A stretch of DNA of 64,000 nucleotides from JAMXLO01 sp963696645 (GCA_963696645.1 CAVOKY010000005.1:620001-684000), one strand, 5' to 3'; positions 17,684 to 27,011 are shown, counted from the first letter of the stretch. Notes: a model not told the origin generated them from the letters alone. Program-made: numbers and translations.

Positions 17684-17796
17684 TGCCGCCCGTTCTGCCG
17701 TTACCAGGCGAAGCGCTAACCGGGCCTCCCGTGCAAAGCCGCCCGCCCCCTGGCATGATCCACTGGGCACGCGAACAGAACCCGAGTCGCCGGACC

Positions 17797-18219
17797 ATGC
17801 TGCATCTCACCAAGCTCGCCGTCGGCGTGCGCGATATCGACCACCTGCGCGACCTGCAGGCGGAGCGCGCCGCGCGCAATCCGCCGCTGCGACACCGCAC
17901 ACGCAGCTTCCCGCGCCGCCATCAGGAGGTGATCGACGGCGGTTCGATGTACTGGGTGATCAACGGCAGCATGCTGGTTCGCCAGCGCATCGTCGATATC
18001 GTCGAGGACCAGCGGGACGATGGCACCGCGTGCACCGGCCTGATGCTGCATGCGAAACTGGTGCCGCTGGCTGGCCGGCCGACCAAGCCATTCCAGGGCT
18101 GGCGCTACCTTCGGCCGGATGAGGCCCCACCCGATCTGACTGTCGGGCCTCGCGCAGTCGGCGAAGAGCTTCTGCCGCCGGCGCTGCGGCGCGAATTGCG
18201 GGTGCTTTGTTTGCTGTGA
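17797..18219 (+). CDS. DUF1489 family protein
   Basis: 140 residues beginning MLHLTKLAVGVRDIDHLRDL and containing RHRTRSFPRR, MYWVINGSMLVRQRI, KLVPLAGRPTKPFQGWRYL and DEAPPDL, all typical of the alphaproteobacterial DUF1489 family (about 140 residues, function unknown). I chose the ATG at 17797 because the open frame upstream runs through the palindrome. The length then equals the family norm. Confidence 0.88.
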   Translation: MLHLTKLAVGVRDIDHLRDLQAERAARNPPLRHRTRSFPRRHQEVIDGGSMYWVINGSMLVRQRIVDIVEDQRDDGTACTGLMLHAKLVPLAGRPTKPFQGWRYLRPDEAPPDLTVGPRAVGEELLPPALRRELRVLCLL

Positions 18220-18353
18220 ATGCCGATTCAGCAAGGAAACCCCTTGCGCAACTCTGTCAAGGCGTCGGATAAGCATTTCAGTCGATTAGGCTTGCTTATT
18301 CGACTCGCCTCTCAGCCCGTCCCTGCAACCCTTGCTTCCCCAGGAGCCATCCC

Positions 18354-18587
18354 GTGACCCCCTCGCGCAGATATCTGTTCGCCGTACTCGGCGTCGTTCT
18401 GCCAGTCGCCGCCTTCACCGCGTCATCGGCCTCAGCCGCGACGTCGAACTCGCTGCCCGGCAAGACGACCAGCCATCACACCACGACAACGGCCTCGCAC
18501 AAGACCAAGTCGCACCACCCGTCTTCGGTGCACAACGTGTCACACAACGCGACGCATCACACGACGCACAAGCCAGCCGCGAGCTGA
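18354..18587 (+). CDS. Secreted His/Thr/Lys-rich small protein
   Basis: 77 residues, GTG start after CAGGAGCCATCCC. A signal peptide ending SSASA precedes a mature part rich in His, Thr, Ser and Lys (TSHHTTTTASHKTKSHH). The composition suggests metal or polyanion binding, but I recognise no family. Confidence 0.65.
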   Translation: MTPSRRYLFAVLGVVLPVAAFTASSASAATSNSLPGKTTSHHTTTTASHKTKSHHPSSVHNVSHNATHHTTHKPAAS

Positions 18588-18594
18588 CGTTCGC

Positions 18595-19119
18595 CTAGCT
18601 GCGCGCGTTCGCTTCCAGCAGCGCGCGCAGTCCCGCCAGGATCCGCTCAGGCGTTGGCGGACAGCCGCTGATCAGCAGGTCGACCGGCAACGTGGTGCCG
18701 GCCCCACCGACCACCGCATAGCTGCCCTTGAATACGCCGCCATCCACCGCGCAATCCCCGACGGCAACCAGGAACTTGGGCTCCGGCACCGCCGTCCAGG
18801 CCTGCTCCAGCGCCTCCGCCAGATTGCGGGTCAGCGGCCCAGTGACCAGCAGCACATCGGCATGGCGCGGGCTGGTGACGAAGCGGAGACCGAAGCGTTC
18901 CAGGTCGTGGATGACGTTGTTCAGGGCACGCAGTTCGATCTCGCAGCCGCCGCAACTGCCGGCGTCCACGTGCAGGATCGCCAGGCTGCGGCCCAGCCTG
19001 ACCTGCGCGGCGGCCTCCAGCCTGCCGGCCAGGGACGCGGCGGTCTGGGCATCCACCGGAGCCGGTGGTTCGGCAGAGGAGCCTTCCAGCAGCGAGCGGC
19101 CCATGCGGCGCCATATCAT
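18595..19119 (-). CDS. Hydrogenase-4 subunit I-like / NuoB-like iron-sulfur subunit
   Basis: 174-residue small subunit of a group-4-hydrogenase-like, complex-I-related membrane complex. The four Cys ligands of the proximal [4Fe-4S] cluster are visible in DAGSCGGCEIEL (two), VAVGDCAVDGG and ISGCPPTP. The N-terminus MIWRRMGRSLLEG fits the HyfI/HycG family. The ATG at 19119 overlaps the stop of the large subunit (TGATG). It is the last gene of the six-gene operon running from 25342 down to 18595. The cluster ligands are intact, unlike the Ni site in the partner subunit. Confidence 0.88.
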   Translation of the reverse strand: MIWRRMGRSLLEGSSAEPPAPVDAQTAASLAGRLEAAAQVRLGRSLAILHVDAGSCGGCEIELRALNNVIHDLERFGLRFVTSPRHADVLLVTGPLTRNLAEALEQAWTAVPEPKFLVAVGDCAVDGGVFKGSYAVVGGAGTTLPVDLLISGCPPTPERILAGLRALLEANARS

Positions 19120-20666
19120 CAGAGGTCTACTCCCGAACTGGTCAGACCGAACGATGCCTGGATCAGCGGCAGGTCCTCCGCCTGTTGGCCGGCCATCGCA
19201 AGTTCCAGCAGCGGCCATTGCGCCCAGGCCGGATCGCGCATGAACACGGTGGCGATCTGGCCATGATCCAGCCGCAGCCAATGCCAGACATCGCCGCGGG
19301 CGCTGTCCGCAAAACCAATCCCTTCGCCGCTATCCGGCGGCAGCGTCGTGGTGACGGCGCCTGCCGGCACGCTGTCGAGGAGGATGCCCACGCGACGGGC
19401 ACTTACGGCGATCTCGCCGAGGCGAATGCGCGCGCGCGCAACGGCATCGCCGGTGGTGGGCACGTTTACCTCTGGCTGAGGCGAAGGCTCGACGCGACCG
19501 GCGGCAGCCGCTTCCTGCTCCGGCTTGGGCGCGGAAAAAGGCGATGATAGCCGGCGCACATCGAGGTCACGTCCGGCGGCTCGCCCGGTAACGCCGCCGG
19601 CGCCGAAGCGCACCGCCTGTGCCGTCGTGACAACCCCCGTCCCGGACAGCAGCCCGGCCAGAGGCGCTGACTCGTGCAGCCGTTCCAATTCCGGCAACCC
19701 ATCGGCGAGACCGGCCACAGCGCGGCCAACTGCTTCGGGACCACCGGGAGCAACATCGGCGGCCACGCCACCCGGGATGACACAATCCATCATCAGACGA
19801 TGGCCGAACGCGAGGTCAGCGGCACGGCGCAGCACCTCGGCATGCGACGCACAGCGCGTCGACACGGCGGCAAAGCCTGCCGCGGCCGCGGTAGCGCCAA
19901 GGTCGTCGAGATGCACAGTGATCCGCTCGAGCTCTGCCATGACATCGCGCCAGGCGACCGCCCGGGGCGGCACCTCGCATTGCAGGGCAGCCTCGGTCGC
20001 GTGTGCGAAGGCGATTGCGTGCGCCACCGTCGACTCGGCCGACAGGCGCGCGGCGAACCGGGCGGCAGCACGCGGCGATTTGCCGCGCATCAGGGTCAAG
20101 GTGCCCTTGTGCGTGTAGCCGAGACGCGACTCCAGCCTGACGATGGTCTCACCGCGCCCGGTCAGCCGCAGATGCGATGCTGCGGCGATCCCGCCATGTA
20201 CCGGCCCGAGCGGGATCTGATCCAGATCGTCAGCGCCGGCGGGCAGAAACTCCGGCGGGTCGGATCGACCGCCAGGGGGGCCGACGCGCAACGCCATCGG
20301 CGCGGTGTGCGGCCATTGCCCGTGATCGAGCCACGCACGTTGATCGGTTCCGCCGACAGCCGCGTGGCCCCACAGGTCACGCACCATCCGCTCGAACCAC
20401 GCCGCCAACGGACGCACGGGTGACAGGGCGGGAAATCCGCCTGCCTCGATCGTGGTGGACACCAGCAACGGCGCACATGTGGTTTCATCGAGCAGCAGGG
20501 CATGCGCATTGCTCGTGTCTGCCCACACTGCCAACAGGGCCAGACTCGGTTCATCCGCCAGCGCGACAGCCATGCGCGCCCACTCCGCTGGCGGCAACAC
20601 GTGGCGTGGCCACGGCCGGCACGGCTCGGACGCGGCCGCGCGGATGATCGCCGACGCCTGCGTCAT
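19119..20666 (-). CDS. Hydrogenase-4 subunit G-like large subunit without Ni ligands
   Basis: 515-residue HyfG/HycE/NuoD-related subunit. The N-terminal 30 kDa-like part (residues about 30-160) is followed by the large-subunit fold, recognisable from PLGPVHGGI, RLESRLGYTHKGTLTLMRGK and RITVHLDDLGA. True [NiFe] enzymes carry CxxC motifs near the RxCGxC and DPCxxC positions. Here the first is RLSAESTVAHA and the C-terminus is IQASFGLTSSGVDL, with no Cys pair. The complex should therefore not be a hydrogenase and resembles the energy-converting-hydrogenase-related (Ehr) complexes. It overlaps both neighbours (ATGA upstream, TGATG downstream). Confidence 0.85.
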   Translation of the reverse strand: MTQASAIIRAAASEPCRPWPRHVLPPAEWARMAVALADEPSLALLAVWADTSNAHALLLDETTCAPLLVSTTIEAGGFPALSPVRPLAAWFERMVRDLWGHAAVGGTDQRAWLDHGQWPHTAPMALRVGPPGGRSDPPEFLPAGADDLDQIPLGPVHGGIAAASHLRLTGRGETIVRLESRLGYTHKGTLTLMRGKSPRAAARFAARLSAESTVAHAIAFAHATEAALQCEVPPRAVAWRDVMAELERITVHLDDLGATAAAAGFAAVSTRCASHAEVLRRAADLAFGHRLMMDCVIPGGVAADVAPGGPEAVGRAVAGLADGLPELERLHESAPLAGLLSGTGVVTTAQAVRFGAGGVTGRAAGRDLDVRRLSSPFSAPKPEQEAAAAGRVEPSPQPEVNVPTTGDAVARARIRLGEIAVSARRVGILLDSVPAGAVTTTLPPDSGEGIGFADSARGDVWHWLRLDHGQIATVFMRDPAWAQWPLLELAMAGQQAEDLPLIQASFGLTSSGVDL

Positions 20667-22018
20667 TTCGCTGCTGCCATGGCGTTGAACCAATCGACCA
20701 CCGGACCGGGCATGGCCAATGCCAGCACCACCAGCAAGGCAAGCTGGAGCCAGATCGGCGCCAGCGCCGCGACCTCGAACGGAGCATTCCGCGGCGGGGC
20801 GGCGGCCAGCGATGCGAAGATCGGCAGTCGGGACAGCAGCCCCCAACAGGTCAGCAGCACGCCGCAGCCGAGTGGCAGCAATAGCCAGACCGTCGTGCCG
20901 GCAATCAGGAACATGGCGAACAGCGGCAGCAATGCCAACGCCAGGATCGCGACGAAGCGCGTCCATGCGGCAAGCCGGGTTGCTGGCAAGCCAACGCATT
21001 GCAGCGCAGATGTGCGAGCGAGGGCGAGCAGGGTGATTATCAGCCAGGCAGCGAAAGTCCCGGCTGGTCCGCCAATGCCGATGGCGACCATGACAAGGCC
21101 GATCTGTGCCATGCCGGCGCACGCCAAGGTTCGTCTGGCGTCAGTCTGTGCCAACAGACCACCGGCACCGAGCAGCAGCGTTGCCAGACCGAACGTCATG
21201 AGAATGGCTGCAGGCAATTCAGGATCGGGACCCATCGCGGCGCGCAGGCGGATGAACAGCAACAGCGGCGCGCTGGGCAATACCGCGCTAACGATGATGG
21301 AACCTGGCGCGACGCCCTCGGCCGCGGCGGGCAGCAGCCAGCCTTGCAGCGGCACTGCGCCAGCCAGCGCGCCGTAGCCGAGTACCAGGAAGATGCAGGC
21401 CAGATGGAGGACTGGGGCATGGTACGGCGTGGATTGCAGCGTGCTCCACCGCAGCGCGGCGGCGTGGGATTCTGCCGCCACGTAGAGCAGCAGCGTGCCA
21501 AGCAGCGCCAGCATCAGGCCGACGCCGCACAACAGAAGCAGGTGCGATGCAGCGGCCCCGGCGGCCTGCGTGCGGACCGCACCGGTGACTGCGGCGGCGG
21601 CGCAGATTGCGATGGCGAGCGCCAGCCAGGTCAACACGAGGTTGTCGGACAACAACGCCAGCAAAATAGCCCCGAGCAATCCCTGGAATGCGGCGTGGTA
21701 CAGGCGGACCCTTCGCCGATCGAGCGATCGCGCCGCGAGCAACGCCGGGAGTTCGCGGTGGCTGAACCAACCCGTGGTCATCGCAATGAGACTGGTCAGC
21801 ATGGCGAGACAGGTCTCCGGCACGCTGACATGCAGCAACGGTATCGATGCATCCAGGTGCCACGGAAGCAGGCACGCCGCCACGACGAGCAGACTGGCGC
21901 AGCCCGCGTTGAGCCAACTCCCGATGCGCCAGGAGGCGATCAGCGCAAGTGCCACTGCCGATGCGAACGGCAGCAGGACAACGACCAAGGGCAGCAGGTC
22001 GGTCACCGCCGCAGCCAT
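20663..22018 (-). CDS. Hydrogenase-4 subunit F-like / NuoN-like membrane subunit
   Basis: 451-residue polytopic protein of the Mrp/NuoN/HyfF antiporter-like family with about 13-14 hydrophobic segments. The central broken-helix region is recognisable (GALAGAVPLQGWLLPAAAEGVAP), but the Lys and His of the usual K..PxHxWLPxAh motif are replaced. The Glu normally found in the fifth helix is also missing (NLVLTWLALAIAICAAAAV). The only Lys in the whole protein is the last residue. Proton pumping by this subunit is thus doubtful. It overlaps the E-like gene by 16 bases and the large subunit by 4. Confidence 0.82.
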   Translation of the reverse strand: MAAAVTDLLPLVVVLLPFASAVALALIASWRIGSWLNAGCASLLVVAACLLPWHLDASIPLLHVSVPETCLAMLTSLIAMTTGWFSHRELPALLAARSLDRRRVRLYHAAFQGLLGAILLALLSDNLVLTWLALAIAICAAAAVTGAVRTQAAGAAASHLLLLCGVGLMLALLGTLLLYVAAESHAAALRWSTLQSTPYHAPVLHLACIFLVLGYGALAGAVPLQGWLLPAAAEGVAPGSIIVSAVLPSAPLLLFIRLRAAMGPDPELPAAILMTFGLATLLLGAGGLLAQTDARRTLACAGMAQIGLVMVAIGIGGPAGTFAAWLIITLLALARTSALQCVGLPATRLAAWTRFVAILALALLPLFAMFLIAGTTVWLLLPLGCGVLLTCWGLLSRLPIFASLAAAPPRNAPFEVAALAPIWLQLALLVVLALAMPGPVVDWFNAMAAAK

Positions 22019-22566
22019 GCGTCGGCCAGAAGCGATCCGGGAAGCAGCGGCAGGACGACAAGCAGAACAGCGGATGGCGGCAGGTCGGGGATTGCGGCCG
22101 CAACGAGCAGCAGGCCGTTCTGCGACGACAGCAGGCCAAGCGCGGGCGCCAGGGGATGTTGTCTCAGCACAACCAGCAGCAGGCCGAGCAGCACGATGGT
22201 CGATCCGAGCACCAGACCGTCGCCGGACGAGACTGGCCTGATCTGTGCGAAGGCCGCAACAACCACCGCCGACAGAACCAGCGCGACAGGCCAGAACGCC
22301 GCGGGACCAATTCGTGCGGCGAGCAACGGCGACATGGCGGTCCGATGCAGGACACGCTGCATTGCCAGCGGAAGCAGGACACCGTTCAACGCGACTGCGA
22401 CGCATGCCATGCCGGCGAGGCGCCAACCGGGCGCACCCAGCGCGGCAGCGGCCAGCAGTGCCTGGGTGGAGCAAACCAACACCGCGGTCGCGATCCGTCC
22501 GGCGCAGAGCAATGCGACAGACAGCAGCAGGGCGAAGGCTCCTGCCAGTGGCGCGACGCCGGTCAT
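22003..22566 (-). CDS. Hydrogenase-4 subunit E-like membrane protein
   Basis: 187 residues with about 6 transmembrane segments, in the position and size of HyfE (NuoK-related). MTGVAPLAGAFALLLSVALL opens the first helix, and RVLHRTAMSPLLAARIGPAA forms a cytoplasmic loop. The call rests on context and topology more than on motif. It overlaps the HyfC-like gene by four bases (ATGA). Confidence 0.75.
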   Translation of the reverse strand: MTGVAPLAGAFALLLSVALLCAGRIATAVLVCSTQALLAAAALGAPGWRLAGMACVAVALNGVLLPLAMQRVLHRTAMSPLLAARIGPAAFWPVALVLSAVVVAAFAQIRPVSSGDGLVLGSTIVLLGLLLVVLRQHPLAPALGLLSSQNGLLLVAAAIPDLPPSAVLLVVLPLLPGSLLADAWLRR

Positions 22567-23471
22567 GCCGTCCGCATGTCGGCAAACACGTAGGCGACTG
22601 CCAGCAGGCCGAGCAGGATCGCCACACCGAGCACGCGCGCGGCGCGCATCACCCGGACATGACCGACCAGCGCCGGCGCCAAAGCGAGCGCCACGGCAAA
22701 TGCCAGCGTTCTGGCCAGCCAGCTTGCAAGTCCCACCAGCCACGCCGCAGGGCCCGCGCCGGATGAGGCCATGCCGAACGGCAGGAACATCGCGCCGATC
22801 AGGTTGAACCACAGCAGGCAGCGCAGAGCGTCCGTGGCCTCGATCAGCGCAAGGTCGCGGCCGCTGAATTCCAGCAGCATGGGTCGCCAGCCGACGTCCA
22901 CGAATGCGACGAGCGCTGCCGCCGCGAACGCCATGGCGATAGCGGTATGCCAGTTGGCGCTCTCCTGCTGCATCGCCGCAATCAGATCCAGATTGGTGCT
23001 GCCGGCGAGCAGTGCGAGGACGAAGACGACCAACAGCAGCGCCGGCTCCGCCAGGCAGGCGAGGTTCATCACCCGGCTTGCGCCCATGCCGCCGGATGCA
23101 GTGCCGGCATCCATGTCCGCCAGCGCGAGCGATGCGCGCGACAGTGCCAGCAATCCCGCGATCACCACCAGATCGGCATATGACGCGAAGGTCATGCCGA
23201 GCGTGAAAGAAGGCACCAGGAAGGCAGCGATGCCGATGGCAGCCGCGGATATCAATGGCGCGACGGTGGACAGGTCGGAGGCGCTCTCGGCCAGCAGCGG
23301 TTCCTTGCGCAGCAACCGGCGCAGGTCGCGCCATGGTTGCAGTACCGGTGGGCCGGCGCGGCCCGCCAATCGGGCTTCAATCCAGCGGACAACGCCGAGC
23401 AGGGTCGGCGCGGCGGCCAACGTCAGGGCGATATGCAGCAGTTGGGCTGCCAAGCCTGCCAGCAGGCTCAT
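22563..23471 (-). CDS. Hydrogenase-4 subunit C-like / NuoH-like membrane subunit
   Basis: 302-residue NuoH/HycD/HyfC homologue that anchors the soluble arm. It shows the family signature GPPVLQPWRDLRRLLRKEPL after the first helix, a central charged loop (ADMDAGTASGGMGASR), and LLEFSGRDLALIEATDALR before the last helices. About eight membrane segments. The best-conserved membrane subunit of this operon. It overlaps the HyfB-like gene by four bases. Confidence 0.87.
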   Translation of the reverse strand: MSLLAGLAAQLLHIALTLAAAPTLLGVVRWIEARLAGRAGPPVLQPWRDLRRLLRKEPLLAESASDLSTVAPLISAAAIGIAAFLVPSFTLGMTFASYADLVVIAGLLALSRASLALADMDAGTASGGMGASRVMNLACLAEPALLLVVFVLALLAGSTNLDLIAAMQQESANWHTAIAMAFAAAALVAFVDVGWRPMLLEFSGRDLALIEATDALRCLLWFNLIGAMFLPFGMASSGAGPAAWLVGLASWLARTLAFAVALALAPALVGHVRVMRAARVLGVAILLGLLAVAYVFADMRTA

Positions 23472-25342
23472 GGTACCACCAGCCAGACGGCGATCGACAA
23501 GGTGAGCACGATCAGCGCAGTCGCAACGGAGACGGCAACACCGGGATCCGCCACAGCCTTCAAGGCTCGGCCGAGGTATTTGTCCTCCGTCGCCGCCTGC
23601 GCGCTCGGGTCGCTTCCCGCTGCCTCGGTCCATTTCGCGGCCCGGGCCCGCAAGCGGAGGGGCAGGAACTGGGTCCCGGCTGTGATCACTCGGTGCAAGG
23701 ATTCGGCAAACGATGCCGGGCCGAATTGCGTGGCCGGATCACCGAACGGCAGCCAGGCGGGCGGTGGAGCGAACCCGCCGGACCATGCGGCCTCGCGCCG
23801 GTGGCCTGGAGACCCACCGCGTTGCAGCAGCCAGAGCACACCGCACACTGCAATCGCCAGCAACCCGGCGACTGCCGCGGGAGCGTAGCCCGGGGCCTCG
23901 GCGCCGGGCGGCAGGGTCAGCGCAAAGGGCAAGGTTTCCGATCCGCCGTTGGCCAGATACGCCAGGGCTGGTGCAGCCGGCAGCAGCGCCACGGCCGGCA
24001 GCACGGCGAGCAGGCCGGTCAGGGCCGCAACGCCGATGAGCACCGCGCGGAGCAGACGGGGCGCTTCCTCGGTGACGGCCGCGCGCGGGGTTCGCGGCCG
24101 GCCGAGGAATGCCACGCCGAACAGCCGCACCGCCGCCATGATGGACAGGCCGGCCGACAGCGCGGTCATCGCGGCGACGACAGCGATCACAAGCTGCAAG
24201 CCGTACGCGCCGATGCGGGCGGCGCCCAGCAGCGACTGGAACAACAGCCAGAAGCCCGCGAACCCGAGGCCGGGCGGCAAAACGGCGATACCGAACAGAC
24301 CCGCGATGGTGCAGGACCCGGTAACCGGCATGCCGTGGATCACGCCCCCTAGCCGATCGAGCCGGCGCGTCCCTGCCGCGGCTACCACAGCGCTCGCGCA
24401 CAGCAGCAACAGCGTTCGGCACAGCACATGAGCCACCAGAAGCAGCCAGGTCGCATCGAGGGCGAGCAGCGCGACATCAGGCAGGTCTGCCGTGCGTGCG
24501 AGCATGGCTACGCCCAGGCCGATCGTCGCCAGCCCAAGCTGGTGCAGCCCGCCAATTGCGAGCACTGCTTGCAGCGTGGTGCTCAATGCGGCGCGCAGGG
24601 TTCCGGCGACGGCGGCGATCGCGCCAATGACCAGCAGTGGCACGCCCCACCACATCGGCAGCGTCGGGCCGCACAGGTCGAGCAGCAGCCGGACCTGCAG
24701 GTAGATCCCGATTGTGCCGCCGGCGACGACCGGCAAGGTGCCGCGGGCTGTCCATGCGACCTGCGAGCCTGCGCCGAGCAGTACCAGAACCAGTACCGCG
24801 GCGGCGCGCAGACCTTCGGGTGGTGCGGCGCGGATCGCCGCGAAGTCGCAATCGAGCCAGGCGACGGTAGCGGGCGCGGCAAGTGCAAATGCCGCGATCG
24901 GGCAGACGATGCCGAAGACGGCGACGTGCAGCGACGATCGTGTGGTGAGCGCCAGCAGAAGCAGGCCCAGGACGATGGTGAAGGGATCGGCGGCCAGCAG
25001 GGTCAGCGTCAGCGCGGCCAGCGATGCGGGAAGTCCGGCCAGCGATGCGGCGGCGGCGTCATCGGGGAACAGGGCAAATGGCTTGGCGCCCACGAACAGC
25101 AGCAGCAGGAATGCGCAGCCGAGCGGGTCGAGGGCAAGCCGCATCGCGGAACCGGCAGGACCCAGGGGCAAGGCAAGCGTCGTCATGGCGCCAAAGCCCG
25201 CCAGCGCCGCCAGTGCCAGCACGGCGATCAGACCGGCGATGCAGGCGCTGCCCAGCGTCACCACAGCGCGCGGCACGAAGGCGGTGACAACCGCCAATGC
25301 CACCAGCACCGCGATCAGGATCGCGAGCAGTGTCAGGACCAC
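23468..25342 (-). CDS. Hydrogenase-4 subunit B-like / NuoL-like membrane subunit, first gene of operon
   Basis: About 624 residues from a GTG at 25342, chosen because the hydrophobic N-terminus begins there. Upstream codons are Pro/Arg-rich and unlike the family. It has about 14-16 hydrophobic segments and the HyfB C-terminal tail (FGPASFAESLHRVITAG). The usual TM5 Glu and TM7 Lys positions are not seen (DPFTIVLGLLLLALTT; AWTARGTLPVVAGG). No convincing ribosome site was found, so the start is uncertain. Order B-C-E-F-G-I equals the classical hyf order minus the ferredoxin-like subunits. Confidence 0.8.
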   Translation of the reverse strand: MVLTLLAILIAVLVALAVVTAFVPRAVVTLGSACIAGLIAVLALAALAGFGAMTTLALPLGPAGSAMRLALDPLGCAFLLLLFVGAKPFALFPDDAAAASLAGLPASLAALTLTLLAADPFTIVLGLLLLALTTRSSLHVAVFGIVCPIAAFALAAPATVAWLDCDFAAIRAAPPEGLRAAAVLVLVLLGAGSQVAWTARGTLPVVAGGTIGIYLQVRLLLDLCGPTLPMWWGVPLLVIGAIAAVAGTLRAALSTTLQAVLAIGGLHQLGLATIGLGVAMLARTADLPDVALLALDATWLLLVAHVLCRTLLLLCASAVVAAAGTRRLDRLGGVIHGMPVTGSCTIAGLFGIAVLPPGLGFAGFWLLFQSLLGAARIGAYGLQLVIAVVAAMTALSAGLSIMAAVRLFGVAFLGRPRTPRAAVTEEAPRLLRAVLIGVAALTGLLAVLPAVALLPAAPALAYLANGGSETLPFALTLPPGAEAPGYAPAAVAGLLAIAVCGVLWLLQRGGSPGHRREAAWSGGFAPPPAWLPFGDPATQFGPASFAESLHRVITAGTQFLPLRLRARAAKWTEAAGSDPSAQAATEDKYLGRALKAVADPGVAVSVATALIVLTLSIAVWLVVP

Positions 25343-25640
25343 AGCGGTACCGTGGCGTGCGACTCGATCACACGGCGAAGAATACCGTGTGGGGACGGAA
25401 AGCGCAGCGTGTTCCGGTGTTTGTGAGCGGGGGAGGGCGGTTGGAGGCTGGGTGGGAATTGGGGGCGGGCGGCTGACTGGAAACCTCGTGTCGCTTGCGA
25501 GCGCCATACGATTTGGTGGGGAGGGCGGCGGTCTGCCGCCGTCCGCTGGCGCCGTCATGGCCGGCGGGTTACGCTTGAAGCGGACGTCAGCGTTCGGGGC
25601 GAGACGATTGAAACTTGTGCCGCTCGCAATTCAGCAAGGA

Positions 25641-25770
25641 TTTTAACACGGAGGCAGAACGGAGGGCCACTGAGGGCCACGGAGTAAGGATTTCAGCCGC
25701 TTCGCGCGAAGCGCATTCATTGCCTTCTCTGTGGCCCTCAGTGGCCCTCCGTTCTGCCTCCGTGTTAAAA
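25641..25770. repeat. Long inverted repeat, AACACGGAGG family
   Basis: Two 44-base arms (25641-25684 and 25727-25770) beginning TTTTAACACGGAGGCAGAAC match with one mismatch around a 42-base spacer. The spacer itself holds a CGCTTCGCGCGAAGCG hairpin. A sister copy with a related arm (AACACGGAGGACGTGCGGAG) lies at 38847-38952. Size and symmetry suggest a MITE-like or REP-like dispersed element; it would form a very stable hairpin in RNA. Confidence 0.85.
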
Positions 25771-25990
25771 TTCTTGCGCACTTGCCACACCCACGGTCGC
25801 GGCGTTCCGCCGGCACCGTTCAAGCGATCGCCGTGTGCGACGATGGCCGGTGCTGGTGACGGGGTTTGCCGGCGCTCGCGCGCCGCTGGCCGCCGATGGG
25901 GCGCGGTGGCTGGAGGGGGCGGTTCGGGCAGTGGCTTTGGCGGGGGATCGGTGAGGGGGGCCTGATCGGAAATCAGTCCGGAGTCGGAGG

Positions 25991-26078
25991 TTCACCACAA
26001 AGCACACGAAGAGCACGAAGGCACGCGGGCACGGTTGTGCCTTGGTGTCTTCGTGCACTTCGTGTGTTTTGCGGTGAC
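25991..26078. repeat. Imperfect inverted repeat, CACGAAG type
   Basis: The left arm starts TTCACCACAAAGCACACGAA and the right arm ends CTTCGTGTGTTTTGCGGTGA. The arms match imperfectly over about 40 bases and contain short CACGAAG reiterations. It is similar in design to, but different in sequence from, the AACACGGAGG repeats. Confidence 0.75.
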
Positions 26079-26101
26079 GTTTGAGTCCGGGGGGGCAGCT
26101 T

Positions 26102-26812
26102 TCAGGGCGGGCCGGTGGCGGGGGCCAGAGCTGGTGCCGTTGGGGGCTCCGGCCATAGGAAGGGCTTGGGGTTGGCGAGTTCTTCCTTGGTGATGGCGAA
26201 CAGCTTGTTGTTCAGCCTGCCGATGTAGGCGGCGAGGCTGCCGCCGCAGCAGATGATGGCGAGGCTGAGTTCGTCCCAGAAGGCCGGGTCAAGCTGGCCA
26301 GGGGTGATGCCGAGATCCTTGCAGATGCTGACGATGACGGCGCCGATCGGGCGGCGACGGATTTCGGCTGCGATTGCCGCCTCGGTGGGGAGGCGCGCGA
26401 GGCGCGGGTCCTGCGCGGGCTGGGGCTCGGTCTCGGGCTGGGGGGCCGGCGGCGCGCGCTCGGTTTCGGCGCGCGGTGTGGGGGTGGCGGGCATGCGAAA
26501 GGGGGGTGGCGTGAGGTCCTCGCCGCGCTGGACGCGCTGGGACAGCATGGCTTCGAGGGCCACGGCGCGGCGCAGGCCGCCGGTGATGCGGGCGATGATG
26601 AGCGCGATGTCGGTGGTGCCGAAGGGTTTGGCGAAGAGCCAGAAGTCCGGGGCGGCGGCGCGTTCATGGGCGGAGGCGATGAGCTGCTGGCCGATGCTGA
26701 CGAGTTTGCGGACGACGTTGAGGACGCGGCCGAGGCGGGTGAGCGTGGCTGGGGCGTCCCGAGGTGGATCGGGGTCGATGGGCTCGGTTGGGGAGTTTGT
26801 GGCGGCCGACAT
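26102..26812 (-). CDS. Hypothetical protein, Pro-rich linker
   Basis: 236 residues, not recognised. An N-terminal helical region (RLGRVLNVVRKLVSIGQQL, DIALIIARITGGLRRAVAL) is separated by a Pro/Glu/Thr-rich linker (residues about 105-140) from a C-terminal helical part (AEIRRRPIGAVIVSICKDLG, FWDELSLAIICCGGSLAAYI). No signal peptide. The balanced codon use and coherent composition make it a likely real gene; function cannot be inferred. Confidence 0.6.
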   Translation of the reverse strand: MSAATNSPTEPIDPDPPRDAPATLTRLGRVLNVVRKLVSIGQQLIASAHERAAAPDFWLFAKPFGTTDIALIIARITGGLRRAVALEAMLSQRVQRGEDLTPPPFRMPATPTPRAETERAPPAPQPETEPQPAQDPRLARLPTEAAIAAEIRRRPIGAVIVSICKDLGITPGQLDPAFWDELSLAIICCGGSLAAYIGRLNNKLFAITKEELANPKPFLWPEPPTAPALAPATGPP

Positions 26813-27011
26813 GAACGAACGTAGAACACGGAAGGAGGGGTGGTGTCAAGGAAAATATTCCAGGGTGACGGGGCATGAAGGGGGGCGCGGTCGGCGGTGG
26901 TGCCCTCAGGCCCCCGCGAGCATCAGGCTAACCTGAATGTCTGCAGCGGGCTGACAGCGGACATTTGGATCCCCGCTCCGACGCCCAATTTGGAGCGCGT
27001 TCGCGTGGCGC

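Larger units (their letters stand above)
25343..26101. other. Gene-free region with two palindromic repeats
   Basis: About 760 bases upstream of the hydrogenase-like operon. It holds the two long inverted repeats listed separately and G-rich stretches. I see no convincing gene. The operon promoter should lie at its left side, but no clear boxes were found. Confidence 0.6.

Noticed and set aside
19119..20666. Calling this a [NiFe] hydrogenase large subunit
   Set aside because: Both CxxC metal-binding motifs are absent, so hydrogenase activity is not supported.
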